In this document: positions 1-7,568 of the stretch, in pieces | Numbering within the stretch: position 1 is the first letter of the stretch | Layout of the letters: the number at the start of each line of letters is the position of its first letter | NCBI GenBank assembly: GCA_009693865.1 | Contig: SHWL01000026.1 | Coordinates: forward strand, 1-39,405 | DNA: 39,405 nucleotides | Origin: Acetobacteraceae bacterium | GTDB taxonomy: Bacteria; Pseudomonadota; Alphaproteobacteria; Acetobacterales; Acetobacteraceae | Direction of reading: 5' to 3' | Program-made: the position numbers and the translations under genes | The notes under the pieces: model-generated | What the model was told of the DNA's origin: nothing | The model's input: only the letters and a program-made list of their open reading frames with translations | Database searches by the model: none

Positions 1-88
1 CCACGATCGACGCCACTCTGTCGCGAAGACCCGGATGGGATTGGAAGAACGCCAAAAGCGCTTCGTCGCTGAGTTTCACCGTCGCCAT
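1..88 (-). CDS. Transposase N-terminus (partial, runs off left edge)
   Basis: The minus strand has an ATG at 88-86 preceded by a GAGGGA ribosome-binding site nine bases upstream. The 29 visible codons start MATVKLSDEALLAFF and continue with a helical charged stretch ending near DRVASIV. The frame is open to the window edge. The segment lies just inside a probable IS terminal repeat, and the opposite IS end in this window carries a transposase-like C-terminus in the matching orientation. A transposase is therefore the best reading. The N-terminus is reminiscent of ISKra4-family transposases, but 29 residues are too few to assign a family or to see any catalytic residue. It could instead be an unrelated small protein. 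Confidence 0.45.
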   Translation of the reverse strand, partial: MATVKLSDEALLAFFQSHPGLRDRVASIV

Positions 89-126
89 GGGTCGATTCCC
101 TCGATTGTCGAGGCGGCAGCCTACTC

Positions 127-148
127 CCCACAGCTTCGACTCGCACCC
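127..148 (-). repeat. IS terminal inverted repeat, left copy
   Basis: Read on the minus strand from 148, the sequence starts GGGTGCGAGTCGAAGCTGTG. The right copy (39258 onward, plus strand) starts GGGTGCGAACCAAAGTTGTG. The first eight bases are identical and 17 of the first 22 match. The two copies point inward toward transposase fragments, as expected for left and right ends of one IS type. Confidence 0.5.
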
Positions 149-729
149 GACGCGACGGAAACCATTGCGGCGCGTCACGAATTGCTTCATCTTGGCGGCG
201 CCCCGTTGACGCGAATGGGCGCGCCGGTCGCCGGTGCGCCATGGCCTGAACCGGTGGATGCGTGACCCCTGGGTGATCGGCGTGTTGGTCTGTTGGCCCG
301 CGCGACAGGAGAACTCCTTGGGGGAGGGTCCGCGCCGCCTCGGCCGCTCGTCCGTCCCTGGCATGCAGGTAAGCTGTCTGAACCACCGGGTTCGGATCAC
401 CTGAAATGCCGGTACGGTCCGCCTTGGACGGGGGCACGATGACGTTTCACCGGGCCGCGCTCCTCGGAGCGCGCCGTCCGGGCACCAGGACCAGATGACC
501 AACAGCGCGCCGAGATCGACTGCGCCGAAGCCAGGAGTCATCCACCCGGATGGCGCCGGGCCACGGCCTGCCGCGCCCGCGTATTGTCCTGCCCGCCCGG
601 GCTTCGCCTTATTCTCAAGCCTTGCCAGTCCCCCATCATCTCGTGGTCTTTCGCCAGGAGTTATTTCGAGGAGTTCGCCCGACGGACTCCCCAGGCCGCG
701 GCGGCTGGCGCACCGGAGTTCAACCCCTG
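149..729. other. Long non-coding stretch upstream of rne
   Basis: No convincing gene was found in these 581 bases. The reading frames present are arginine- and proline-rich shadows without good ribosome-binding sites. The one clear structure is a hairpin at 456-473 (arms CGCGCTC and GAGCGCG, four-base loop) without a following T-run. The region directly precedes rne, whose mRNA leader is a self-regulation target of RNase E in enterobacteria. A long structured leader would fit that role, but no known leader family was recognised. The rne promoter was not located with confidence. The start of a divergent gene may have been displaced by the adjacent IS. Confidence 0.5.
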
Positions 730-3700
730 ATGTCCAAGCGTATGTTAATCGATGCCACGCACGCGGAAGAAACCCGCGTCGTGGTCCTGGACGGGAACCG
801 CCTCGAAGATTTTGATATTGAGACTTCGACGAAGCGCCAGCTCAAAGGCAACATCTACCTTGCCAAGGTCGTACGGGTCGAACCGAGCCTGCAGGCGGCG
901 TTCGTCGAGTACGGCGGCAATCGGCACGGCTTTCTCGCCTTCAGTGAAATCCACCCCGACTACTATCAAATTCCGATCGCCGACCGGCAGCGCCTGCTGG
1001 ATATGCAGGCCGAGGACGCGCGGCTTGAAGAGGAAGAAGACGACCTTGAACTGGCGCTGAGCCAGGCCGCCGCCGCGGCTCCCTCGCCTCCGGCCGAACC
1101 CCACGACGCCGTGCCTGATGTGGATGCCGCCGCGCCACCTTCAGAACCGGCGGCGTCCTCACTCGGACCAGACTCCGAACCCTGGGCGCAACCGGATTTT
1201 CCCCGGCTGACCGCTTCGCCGCCGCCCGTCGAAGCCTGGGCAAGCGCTGACCTTCCCGCGTTGCTGGCGGCCGTCGCGCAACCGGCGCCAGAGCCCACCG
1301 AATCCTGGGCTTTGGCCGCGCTGCCCGCCCTGATCTCGCCCCAACCATCGATCGCCGCCACGACGCCCGAGCCGGCTTTCGCGGACGATGACCAGCCCGA
1401 CACCGGTGACGATCTGGATATGTTCGGCGGTATCCCCGAGGAACCGCCGCCCGAAACCGTTGGCGGTGACGCCGACAGCGTCGACGATGCCGGCGACGAC
1501 CGGCAGGAACGCCGAATCCCGCCGCGATTCCTGCGTAACTACCACATCCAGGAAGTCATCCATCGCCGCCAGATCCTGCTCGTCCAGGTGGTGAAGGAGG
1601 AGCGCGGGACCAAAGGCGCCGCGCTGACCACCTATCTGTCGTTGGCGGGCCGCTTCTCCGTGCTGATGCCGAACTCGCCGCGCGGCGGTGGGATTTCGAG
1701 AAAAATCACCTCGGCCACCGATCGCCGCCGGTTGAAGGAGGTCATGGTCGAACTGGACATCCCAAAGGGAATGGGCCTGATCGTCCGCACCGCCGGCGCG
1801 CAGCGCCCGAAGCCTGAAATCAAGCGCGACTGCGAGTATCTGCTGCGCTTGTGGGACGACATCCGCGACCACACGCTGAAATCCATCGCCCCGGCGCTGA
1901 TCTACGAAGAAGCCAGTCTGATCAAACGCGCGATCCGCGACGTCTATTCCCGCGAGATCGACGACATCACCGTTGACGGCGAGGACGGCTGGCGCGCGGC
2001 GCACGAGTTCATGCGCATGCTGATGCCGTCGCACGCGCGGAAAGTGATCCACTGGCCGGATCAGGGCCAATCCCTGTTCGCCCGCTTCCAGGTCGAAGCC
2101 CAGTTGGACGCGATGATGCAGCCGACGGTGCAATTGCGCTCCGGCGGTTACCTCGTGATCAACCAGGCCGAGGCGCTGGTCGCGATCGACGTCAACTCCG
2201 GCCGGTCGACCCGCGAACGCAACGTCGAGGAAACCGCGCTCCGCACCAATCTGGAGGCGGCGGACGAGGTGGCGCGGCAATTGCGGCTGCGCGATCTGGC
2301 GGGGCTGATCGTCATCGACTTCATCGACATGGAGTCCAAGCGCCACAACGCGATGGTTGAGCGCCGGATCAAGGACGCGCTGAAGGACGATCGCGCCCGC
2401 ATTCAACTCGGCCATATCAGCCACTTCGGTCTGATGGAAATGAGCCGCCAGCGGCTGCGCCCGTCGCTGGAGGAAACCACGCTCATCGTCTGCCCGCATT
2501 GCAATGGCACGGGTCATGTCCGCGGCACCGAAAGCGCCGCGCTGCACGTACTTCGGGGGGTTGAGGAAGAGGCTGGCAAACGGCGCTCGGCCGAGGCCAT
2601 CGTGCATGTGGCGACGCCGATCGCGCTGTACATCCTCAATCACAAGCGGGAGCGGCTGAACGAGATCGAACACCGTTACGGCATGCGGGTGATCATCGCC
2701 GCCGACGACTCGCTGATCGCGCCGCGCTTCAAGATCGACCGTGTCCGCGCGCTGGCGCCCGGCGAGGAACCTCGGTTCGTCACTCCGGACGCGCCACGGC
2801 CCGCTTTGGTCGCGCCGCCGGAGGCGATCGAGACCGAGGAAGAGGATGACGAAATCGATGATGGCGAGGATGCGGCCGATGCCGATGGCAGTGCTGATGG
2901 AGCCGCTACAGGGGTCGCGGGCGCTGAAGACACCGAGGAAAGCCGTGAAGCGGAACGCCGCCGACGCCGCCGCAAGCGCCGGGGTGGCCGTGGGGACCCG
3001 GTCCGCGGCCCGGATGGCGCCGCCGAACCCGCCCCGAGCGACGAGGTCCCCGTCGCGGCCGAGCGCGCGGAATCTGGCGTGGCGCCGGTCGCCGAACCCT
3101 CCGCGGCGGACGATGAGGCCGCGCGCCGCCGGTCGCGGCGCGGCCGCCGCCGCCGCCGGGACGATGATGGCAATCTCTCGCCGTTGGGGGTTCCGGGCGC
3201 CGAACAGCCGGACCTGATCCCGGTCTACGCCGGTCCGACGCCTGCCGATCCCTTTGGCGGCCAGGCATTCGATATCTTCGATGCGATGGAGCAGGTCGAA
3301 CTTGCCGCGGCGCCACCGCGCCGCGCCCAGGCCAACCGCAGGGGTGGTCCGGGGGACAGTCGGATGGATGGCCGGGTCGGTGGTAGCCATGCGACCCGCT
3401 CACGCTGGCAGCCGCTGTCCTGGGCCGTCGCTTCGGAACCTCCGATGCTGGTAACCGAGCCCGCTTCGGATCGTCCCGACCGCGGCTCGCAGACCGAGGC
3501 CTGGGCCATGCCTCAGCGGCCGTTCATGTTGCGCCGCGATCGGCACGCCCCGCGCTGGGGGCAGCAACGTGGCGCGCCCAGGGGGCCGGAGGTGGTGCCG
3601 GAGGTCGTAGTAGCGGCCGGGGCGGAGGTTTGGGCGGACGCGGATGAACCCCGGATGCTCTCGCCGGAACCCTTGGCGCCGAGGCCCGCGCCTGTGACCG

Positions 3701-4044
3701 TGGCGATCGAGGCCGGGCCGATCGAGGCCGGGCCGCCGCCGGCGCCCGAGCTGGTGCCGACCGCGCCGGAGCCGGTGGCCGACCTACCGATCGTCGAGAT
3801 CACCGCGCCCAAGGCGGCCGAGGCTCAGGCCGAACTTCCCTGGGCCGCGGCGCCGGTGGAGGCCGAGGAAGCTCCGGTGGTTGTGACCGTCGCACCGGCG
3901 AAACCCCACCCGGCGCCTGAGCCTGAGCCACCGCCCGTTCCCGCGAACGATGTCGTGGCAGGGCCGGTGATCCAACCGATCATCATCGGATCCGAGGCGG
4001 CGGCACCGGTCGAGGTCAAGCGCGGCTGGTGGCGCCGCCGGTAA
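730..4044 (+). CDS. rne: Ribonuclease E
   Basis: Single-strand-specific endoribonuclease that processes rRNA and tRNA precursors, decays mRNA and scaffolds the RNA degradosome. The start at 730 gives MSKRMLIDATHAEETRVVVL, the standard alphaproteobacterial N-terminus; an ATG at 550 opens the same frame but adds a non-conserved leader. Protein 1104 aa. An S1 domain begins near residue 35 and is interrupted by an acidic, proline/alanine-rich insertion (about residues 80-269). The DNase I-like catalytic domain carries D487 (AIDVNSGR) and D530 (IDFID). The zinc-link is C588-P-H-C591. A disordered tail follows with arginine-rich RNA-binding patches (RRRRRKRRGGRG near residue 743) and acidic runs. 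The last residues, KRGWWRRR (W1100, W1101), match the GWW micro-motif that docks PNPase in Caulobacter RNase E. A motif W-A-x4-P-x-(L/M) occurs three times in the S1 insertion (W152, W170, W193) and three times in the tail (W898, W925, W968). Confidence 0.97.
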   Translation: MSKRMLIDATHAEETRVVVLDGNRLEDFDIETSTKRQLKGNIYLAKVVRVEPSLQAAFVEYGGNRHGFLAFSEIHPDYYQIPIADRQRLLDMQAEDARLEEEEDDLELALSQAAAAAPSPPAEPHDAVPDVDAAAPPSEPAASSLGPDSEPWAQPDFPRLTASPPPVEAWASADLPALLAAVAQPAPEPTESWALAALPALISPQPSIAATTPEPAFADDDQPDTGDDLDMFGGIPEEPPPETVGGDADSVDDAGDDRQERRIPPRFLRNYHIQEVIHRRQILLVQVVKEERGTKGAALTTYLSLAGRFSVLMPNSPRGGGISRKITSATDRRRLKEVMVELDIPKGMGLIVRTAGAQRPKPEIKRDCEYLLRLWDDIRDHTLKSIAPALIYEEASLIKRAIRDVYSREIDDITVDGEDGWRAAHEFMRMLMPSHARKVIHWPDQGQSLFARFQVEAQLDAMMQPTVQLRSGGYLVINQAEALVAIDVNSGRSTRERNVEETALRTNLEAADEVARQLRLRDLAGLIVIDFIDMESKRHNAMVERRIKDALKDDRARIQLGHISHFGLMEMSRQRLRPSLEETTLIVCPHCNGTGHVRGTESAALHVLRGVEEEAGKRRSAEAIVHVATPIALYILNHKRERLNEIEHRYGMRVIIAADDSLIAPRFKIDRVRALAPGEEPRFVTPDAPRPALVAPPEAIETEEEDDEIDDGEDAADADGSADGAATGVAGAEDTEESREAERRRRRRKRRGGRGDPVRGPDGAAEPAPSDEVPVAAERAESGVAPVAEPSAADDEAARRRSRRGRRRRRDDDGNLSPLGVPGAEQPDLIPVYAGPTPADPFGGQAFDIFDAMEQVELAAAPPRRAQANRRGGPGDSRMDGRVGGSHATRSRWQPLSWAVASEPPMLVTEPASDRPDRGSQTEAWAMPQRPFMLRRDRHAPRWGQQRGAPRGPEVVPEVVVAAGAEVWADADEPRMLSPEPLAPRPAPVTVAIEAGPIEAGPPPAPELVPTAPEPVADLPIVEITAPKAAEAQAELPWAAAPVEAEEAPVVVTVAPAKPHPAPEPEPPPVPANDVVAGPVIQPIIIGSEAAAPVEVKRGWWRRR

Positions 4045-4073
4045 CCATGCAACTCGCGACAGGGAGTCACGGT

Positions 4074-5147
4074 GTGATTGACGAGCGCTCGCCCGCCGCC
4101 TGGATGGCCGCGGATTTGTATTCCGACAGCAACTGGATCGTTTGCCTCGACGACGCGGCGCGGCGCGATCTGGCAGGAGCAGTCCGCGCGGCTCACGTGC
4201 CAGGAAAATCGTTGTTCGACTACCGGCGCGCGGACTTCGATCTTGGCCGCGCCCGCGCGCCGATCGAACGAAACGTGCTGGAAATCAAGGAAGGCCGCGG
4301 GTTCGCCATCTTGCGTGGCCTGCCGCGCGAGGGCCTGTCGGCGGAGGAGTTCGAGCTGCTCACCTGGGCGATCGGACTGCATGTCGGGGTGGCGCGGCCG
4401 CAGGGCAAAGCCAGTCAGTATTTGTCCGCCGTGCGCGACGCGGGCATTCCGTACCGCACTGGGCGGGGGCGAGGTTATTCCTCGGCGGCGGAGTTGGATT
4501 TCCACACCGACAGCGCGGACATCGTGCTGCTGACCTGTTACAATGTCGCGAAATCCGGTGGCGAGAGCATGGTCTCCAGCTCGGTCACCGCGCATGATGT
4601 CATGATGCGGGAACGTCCCGATCTCGCCGCGTTGTTGCATGAGCCGTTGTATTTCAGCCGCCAGCAGGAACAGGCGCCGCATGAGGCGCTGTCTTATCCC
4701 AACCCGGTCTGGGATGAGGCTGAGGGCGTGTTGTGCAGCAAATGGAACCGCAATCGCGTGACGATGGCGCAGACGATGGAGGGCGTGCCGGCTTTGACGA
4801 CGGCACAGCGCGAGGCAATGGATTTGCTGGACGATATTCTGCGGCGGCGGGAGCTGATGCATTCGATGTATTTACGGCCCGGCGATATGCAGATGTTGAA
4901 CAACCATGTGACATTGCACTCGCGCACTGAGTTCGAGGACCATGACGATCCGGCGTTGAAACGGTGTTTGTTCCGGTTGTGGCTGGCGCCTCCGGACTGG
5001 CCGCGGCTGCCGGAAAGCTGGCGGCCGGCTTATGGGGCGGTCGAGGCGGGAATGGTGCGAGGCGGGATTATTGGGCAGGCGTATGACGAGACGCGACGGG
5101 GGTATGAGACGCGTCAGGCAGCGGATTTGGGGATGCGGGTTTCGTAG
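4074..5147 (+). CDS. TauD/TfdA-family Fe(II)/2-oxoglutarate dioxygenase
   Basis: Predicted non-heme iron oxygenase that couples 2-oxoglutarate decarboxylation to hydroxylation of an unknown small substrate in the cytoplasm. Starting at GTG 4074 the protein is 357 aa, normal for the family. The iron triad is visible as H144-x-D146 (in FHTDSAD) and the distal H282 (in NNHVTLHSR). An arginine in the following LFRLWLAPP stretch would bind 2-oxoglutarate. The GTG start is chosen because AGGGAG (4061-4066) sits seven bases upstream; an ATG at 4047 in the same frame has no ribosome-binding site. The gene begins 29 bases after rne and may be read through from it, although no functional link is evident. 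Substrate (taurine, gamma-butyrobetaine or other) cannot be told. Confidence 0.88.
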   Translation: MIDERSPAAWMAADLYSDSNWIVCLDDAARRDLAGAVRAAHVPGKSLFDYRRADFDLGRARAPIERNVLEIKEGRGFAILRGLPREGLSAEEFELLTWAIGLHVGVARPQGKASQYLSAVRDAGIPYRTGRGRGYSSAAELDFHTDSADIVLLTCYNVAKSGGESMVSSSVTAHDVMMRERPDLAALLHEPLYFSRQQEQAPHEALSYPNPVWDEAEGVLCSKWNRNRVTMAQTMEGVPALTTAQREAMDLLDDILRRRELMHSMYLRPGDMQMLNNHVTLHSRTEFEDHDDPALKRCLFRLWLAPPDWPRLPESWRPAYGAVEAGMVRGGIIGQAYDETRRGYETRQAADLGMRVS

Positions 5148-5150
5148 GTT

Positions 5151-5187
5151 CGCGGTTGGAGCGTTTCCCGATTGGGTTGCAACCGCG
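5151..5187. terminator. Inverted repeat between convergent genes, possible terminator
   Basis: Arms CGCGGTTG (5151-5158) and CAACCGCG (5180-5187) are perfectly complementary with a 21-base loop. The repeat lies three bases after the dioxygenase stop codon and just before the convergent toxin-antitoxin genes, where a bidirectional terminator would be expected. No T-run follows on either strand and the loop is long, so Rho-independent function is doubtful. Confidence 0.3.
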
Positions 5188-5215
5188 AGTCGTACCATAA
5201 CCGAGCGCCACGTCG

Positions 5216-5490
5216 CTATTCATCGAAGATATCGGCGTGCGTTCCTGTTCTTGCGAGCCGGAGTTCATCGCCCGCGACGCGGTAAATCAGGACCCAATCT
5301 GGCTCGATGTGAAGGTCGCGGAACCCTTTCCAGTCTCCTTTCAGAGGATGGTCTCGATATGCGGTTGGAAGCGGCTTCTCCTCGATCAGTAACGAAAGTA
5401 CGGCCCGGAGCTTGCTCATGTCCTTCCCGCGCCTTTCAGAGAGGGCCTGGTCACGTTTGAAGCGTCCCGAGAGGACACGGGGATCAGCAC
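5216..5490 (-). pseudogene. YafQ-type mRNA interferase toxin, apparently frameshifted
   Basis: From residue RFKRD onward the frame encodes a typical YafQ/RelE-superfamily toxin, a ribosome-dependent mRNA endonuclease. All four histidine/aspartate positions expected of YafQ are present: DHPLKG, DLHIEPDW (His and Asp) and RTGTHADIF. The family N-terminus (VLIPVSSR, GTG at 5490-5488, four bases after the antitoxin stop) lies in a different frame from the rest, and the switch falls around 5455-5465. The frame encoding the C-terminal part has no start codon after the antitoxin stop until ATG 5419. That ATG would give a 67-aa product lacking the first strand and helix, and its upstream AGG is only two bases away. 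Either the toxin is inactivated by a one-base change or there is a sequencing error. Confidence 0.65.
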
Positions 5491-5494
5491 GACG

Positions 5495-5752
5495 CTATAT
5501 GCCCAGATCCTTGAACAGCGCCTCGGCGTTCTTGTAGCGCTTACCCTTTCCGCGTTCGAGTTCGTCGATTGCGCGGATCGTGTCCTTGTTCGGCACTCTG
5601 ACCTCGAATGGGAGGCGTTTCTCGTCAGCGATCCGCAGCATCAGAAGGCGGATCGCGTCAGAGATCGACAGGCCCATCGCCTCCAGCGCGGCGGCGGCGC
5701 GTGCTTTTGTGACGGCATCTATTCTCGCGCGGACCATGGTATCGGCCGCCAT
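5495..5752 (-). CDS. RelB/DinJ-family antitoxin
   Basis: 85-aa antitoxin of the DinJ type, whose N-terminal ribbon-helix-helix binds operator DNA as a dimer and whose C-terminus wraps the toxin. The start MAADTMVRARIDAVTKARA and the segment GLSISDAIRLLMLRIADEKRLPFEV match the family closely. The tail KDTIRAIDELERGKGKRYKNA is the charged toxin-binding part. ATG 5752 is preceded by TAAGGG at suitable spacing. It is the first gene of the pair, immediately upstream of the YafQ-type toxin on the minus strand. Such pairs are usually autorepressed by the complex. If the toxin is indeed broken, this gene is a solitary antitoxin. Confidence 0.88.
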   Translation of the reverse strand: MAADTMVRARIDAVTKARAAAALEAMGLSISDAIRLLMLRIADEKRLPFEVRVPNKDTIRAIDELERGKGKRYKNAEALFKDLGI

Positions 5753-5931
5753 GGTGACCCTTATCTTTTTGTGGTCTGAATGTGGCTACAATCTGGTGGC
5801 GGACCGCCGCGATGACAAGCGGAAAATTCCGGTGCAACGCGTTTTCGACCTGGCCGGCGGACGCAAGATTCTGGACGCGCCCAACAGGAGAGCAACGCCG
5901 TACCCGAAACAATGCGTAACCGCCGTCCCAT

Positions 5932-7539
5932 TTACGCCCCCGCTTGGCCGGTAGCCCTCGCCGCCAACCCCACCGGATCGCCCGGCGCTCCGTCCCCCCG
6001 CCACGCGATATGCAAATCCGGCCGCAGTAAGAACACCGAGGCGCCATAAACCTCCCGCACCCGCCGTTCATCCAGCCGCAATGCCTCCAGCGGAGCGCCC
6101 AAAGCCCGGAACGCCGCCTCCAGCGGCCTGGAATCACAATCCCCCCGCAGATCCAGCAGCGTGTAATCGTCGCCCAGCACGTCCTGCATCGCCCGCCCGT
6201 CCTTCAGCCACATATGCGGAATGCGCACCCCCGGACCGGTATGGGGCTCGTAACGGCTGGTCTCCCATTCCGCCACATTGCCTGGTTCCTCGGCGATCAG
6301 CGGCGACCCGGCGTAGGAGTAGTTGGACTCCACCCCGACCATGCCATGGATCCGCCGGTGCTCGACATCGAAGCTGGCCGCCAGCTCGCGGCGGGTCGCC
6401 TCGCCCTCCGGGGTGTTGTCGTAAACCGCCGGTGTGACCAGCGCCCGCCAGATCGGCACCCCCGCGGCAGCCCAGCCGGCAGCGGCGACGTTACGGATGC
6501 CGATCGGGCGGCGTTCCTGCTCGTAGCCATCCAGCAACCCGGGTCCGCCCCATCCCTTGATTATGCCCGCGAGCTTCCAGGACAGATCGAACGCATCCCC
6601 GACGCCGGTGTTCATCCCCAGCCCGCCGGTCGGGATCACCAGATGGATCGCGTCGCCCGCCAGAAATACCCGGCGGTCGCGGTAACGCTCGGCGATCAGC
6701 AGATTATGGCGCCACGGGACGACATGCAGGATTTCGAAGTCGCACGGGAAGCCAATGAAATCCTGGATCACCTGGACGAAATCGGTGTCGGGCGGCAGTG
6801 TTGAATGCAGGGTAAATTCCGTTCGGCATCCTTGCGCGATCATGGTGGAGCCGAGGGCGTCGGCGAACTGGTAATGGCGGCCTTTCCCCGTGACGATTCG
6901 TTCGTAAAGTGTATCCGAACGGAAGATCACCTGGACCAACTGGCGTATCCCGCCCCGTCCCTCCAGCTTGATGCCGAGTTTCTTCCGGACGGTGCTGCTG
7001 CCGCCGTCGCAACCCGCGAGGTAGCTGCCGCGTATCGCTTCCTCAGTCCCATCCACCGCGCGCGCCGTGACCGAAACACCATCCGCGTCCTGGGTGAAAT
7101 CGGTCAGTTCCAGACCGTAACGGACAGTGACATTCGGCGTCGCCTCGGCGACCTCCTTCAACAGCGGTTCGAGCTTGTTCTGGGAGACGAGTTGATATGG
7201 CTCCAACAACCAGTTGCCATTTGGAGATTCGGCGATCTGCTTCCGGCGTTCCGCGACCGAGGGATACTCCAGCACCGCGATCGGCGGATCGCTGAGCCGG
7301 GTCGTCAGAAACACGTTCATGGGATTATCCGGGGGATAGCCCAACGCGCGGACCCGATCGACGATGCCGATGCGGCGGTAGAACTCCATGGTGCGGGCGT
7401 TGGAGCGATCCATCTTGGGCCACGGGGCCGTCGTTGGATTTTTCTCCATGATCAGGCAGCGGATCCCGCGGCGGCCAAGGTCGATGGCCAGCGTGAGACC
7501 CACCGGACCGGCGCCGGCCACGATAACGTCGTAGGTCAT
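5932..7539 (-). CDS. FAD-dependent aromatic monooxygenase (MhpA/PheA-like)
   Basis: Class A flavoprotein hydroxylase of 535 aa, predicted to add a hydroxyl group to an aromatic ring using NAD(P)H and O2. The Rossmann motif GAGPVG is at residues 9-14, the DG motif CDGGSS at about 177-182, and the second FAD motif (FLAGDAIHLVIPTGGLGMN) at about 292-310. This is the family layout of 3-(3-hydroxyphenyl)propionate and phenol hydroxylases. It lies 29 bases downstream of an extradiol dioxygenase on the same strand. The pair would hydroxylate and then open a ring, as MhpA and MhpB do. No regulator, hydrolase or hydratase of the later pathway is adjacent, so the natural substrate is not evident. Confidence 0.88.
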   Translation of the reverse strand: MTYDVIVAGAGPVGLTLAIDLGRRGIRCLIMEKNPTTAPWPKMDRSNARTMEFYRRIGIVDRVRALGYPPDNPMNVFLTTRLSDPPIAVLEYPSVAERRKQIAESPNGNWLLEPYQLVSQNKLEPLLKEVAEATPNVTVRYGLELTDFTQDADGVSVTARAVDGTEEAIRGSYLAGCDGGSSTVRKKLGIKLEGRGGIRQLVQVIFRSDTLYERIVTGKGRHYQFADALGSTMIAQGCRTEFTLHSTLPPDTDFVQVIQDFIGFPCDFEILHVVPWRHNLLIAERYRDRRVFLAGDAIHLVIPTGGLGMNTGVGDAFDLSWKLAGIIKGWGGPGLLDGYEQERRPIGIRNVAAAGWAAAGVPIWRALVTPAVYDNTPEGEATRRELAASFDVEHRRIHGMVGVESNYSYAGSPLIAEEPGNVAEWETSRYEPHTGPGVRIPHMWLKDGRAMQDVLGDDYTLLDLRGDCDSRPLEAAFRALGAPLEALRLDERRVREVYGASVFLLRPDLHIAWRGDGAPGDPVGLAARATGQAGA

Positions 7540-7568
7540 GCGTTCCGCACTCCCGGCGAGGCGCTCGG

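Larger units (their letters stand above)
1..148 (-). mobile_element. End of an insertion sequence cut by the window edge (transposase 5' side)
   Basis: Seen: the outer 22 bases (127-148, read on the minus strand) begin GGGTGCGA and match the inverted end at 39258-39279 at 17 of 22 positions. A transposase-like reading frame starts 60 bases inside this end and runs off the left edge. Inferred: this is the 5' terminus of an IS whose body lies outside the window. The eight bases just outside (149-156) do not match those outside the other end (39250-39257). A single IS bridging the two window ends is therefore not supported, and two separate copies are more likely. The IS family is not certain; ISKra4 is a guess from the protein fragments. 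Confidence 0.55.

Noticed and set aside
206..240. TTGACG resembling a -35 promoter box upstream of rne
   Set aside because: No acceptable -10 element at normal spacing and very GC-rich context.
35..265. 76-aa plus-strand frame near the left edge
   Set aside because: It is antisense to a frame with a better ribosome-binding site and protein-like sequence, and spans the probable IS terminus; no recognisable domain.
1159..3390. 743-aa minus-strand open frame inside rne
   Set aside because: Shadow of the GC-rich rne coding sequence; arginine-rich, without a domain, and rne is certain.
3711..3740. Short tandem repeat encoding IEAGP twice in the rne tail
   Set aside because: Only two copies in low-complexity coding sequence; ordinary slippage, not a separate element.
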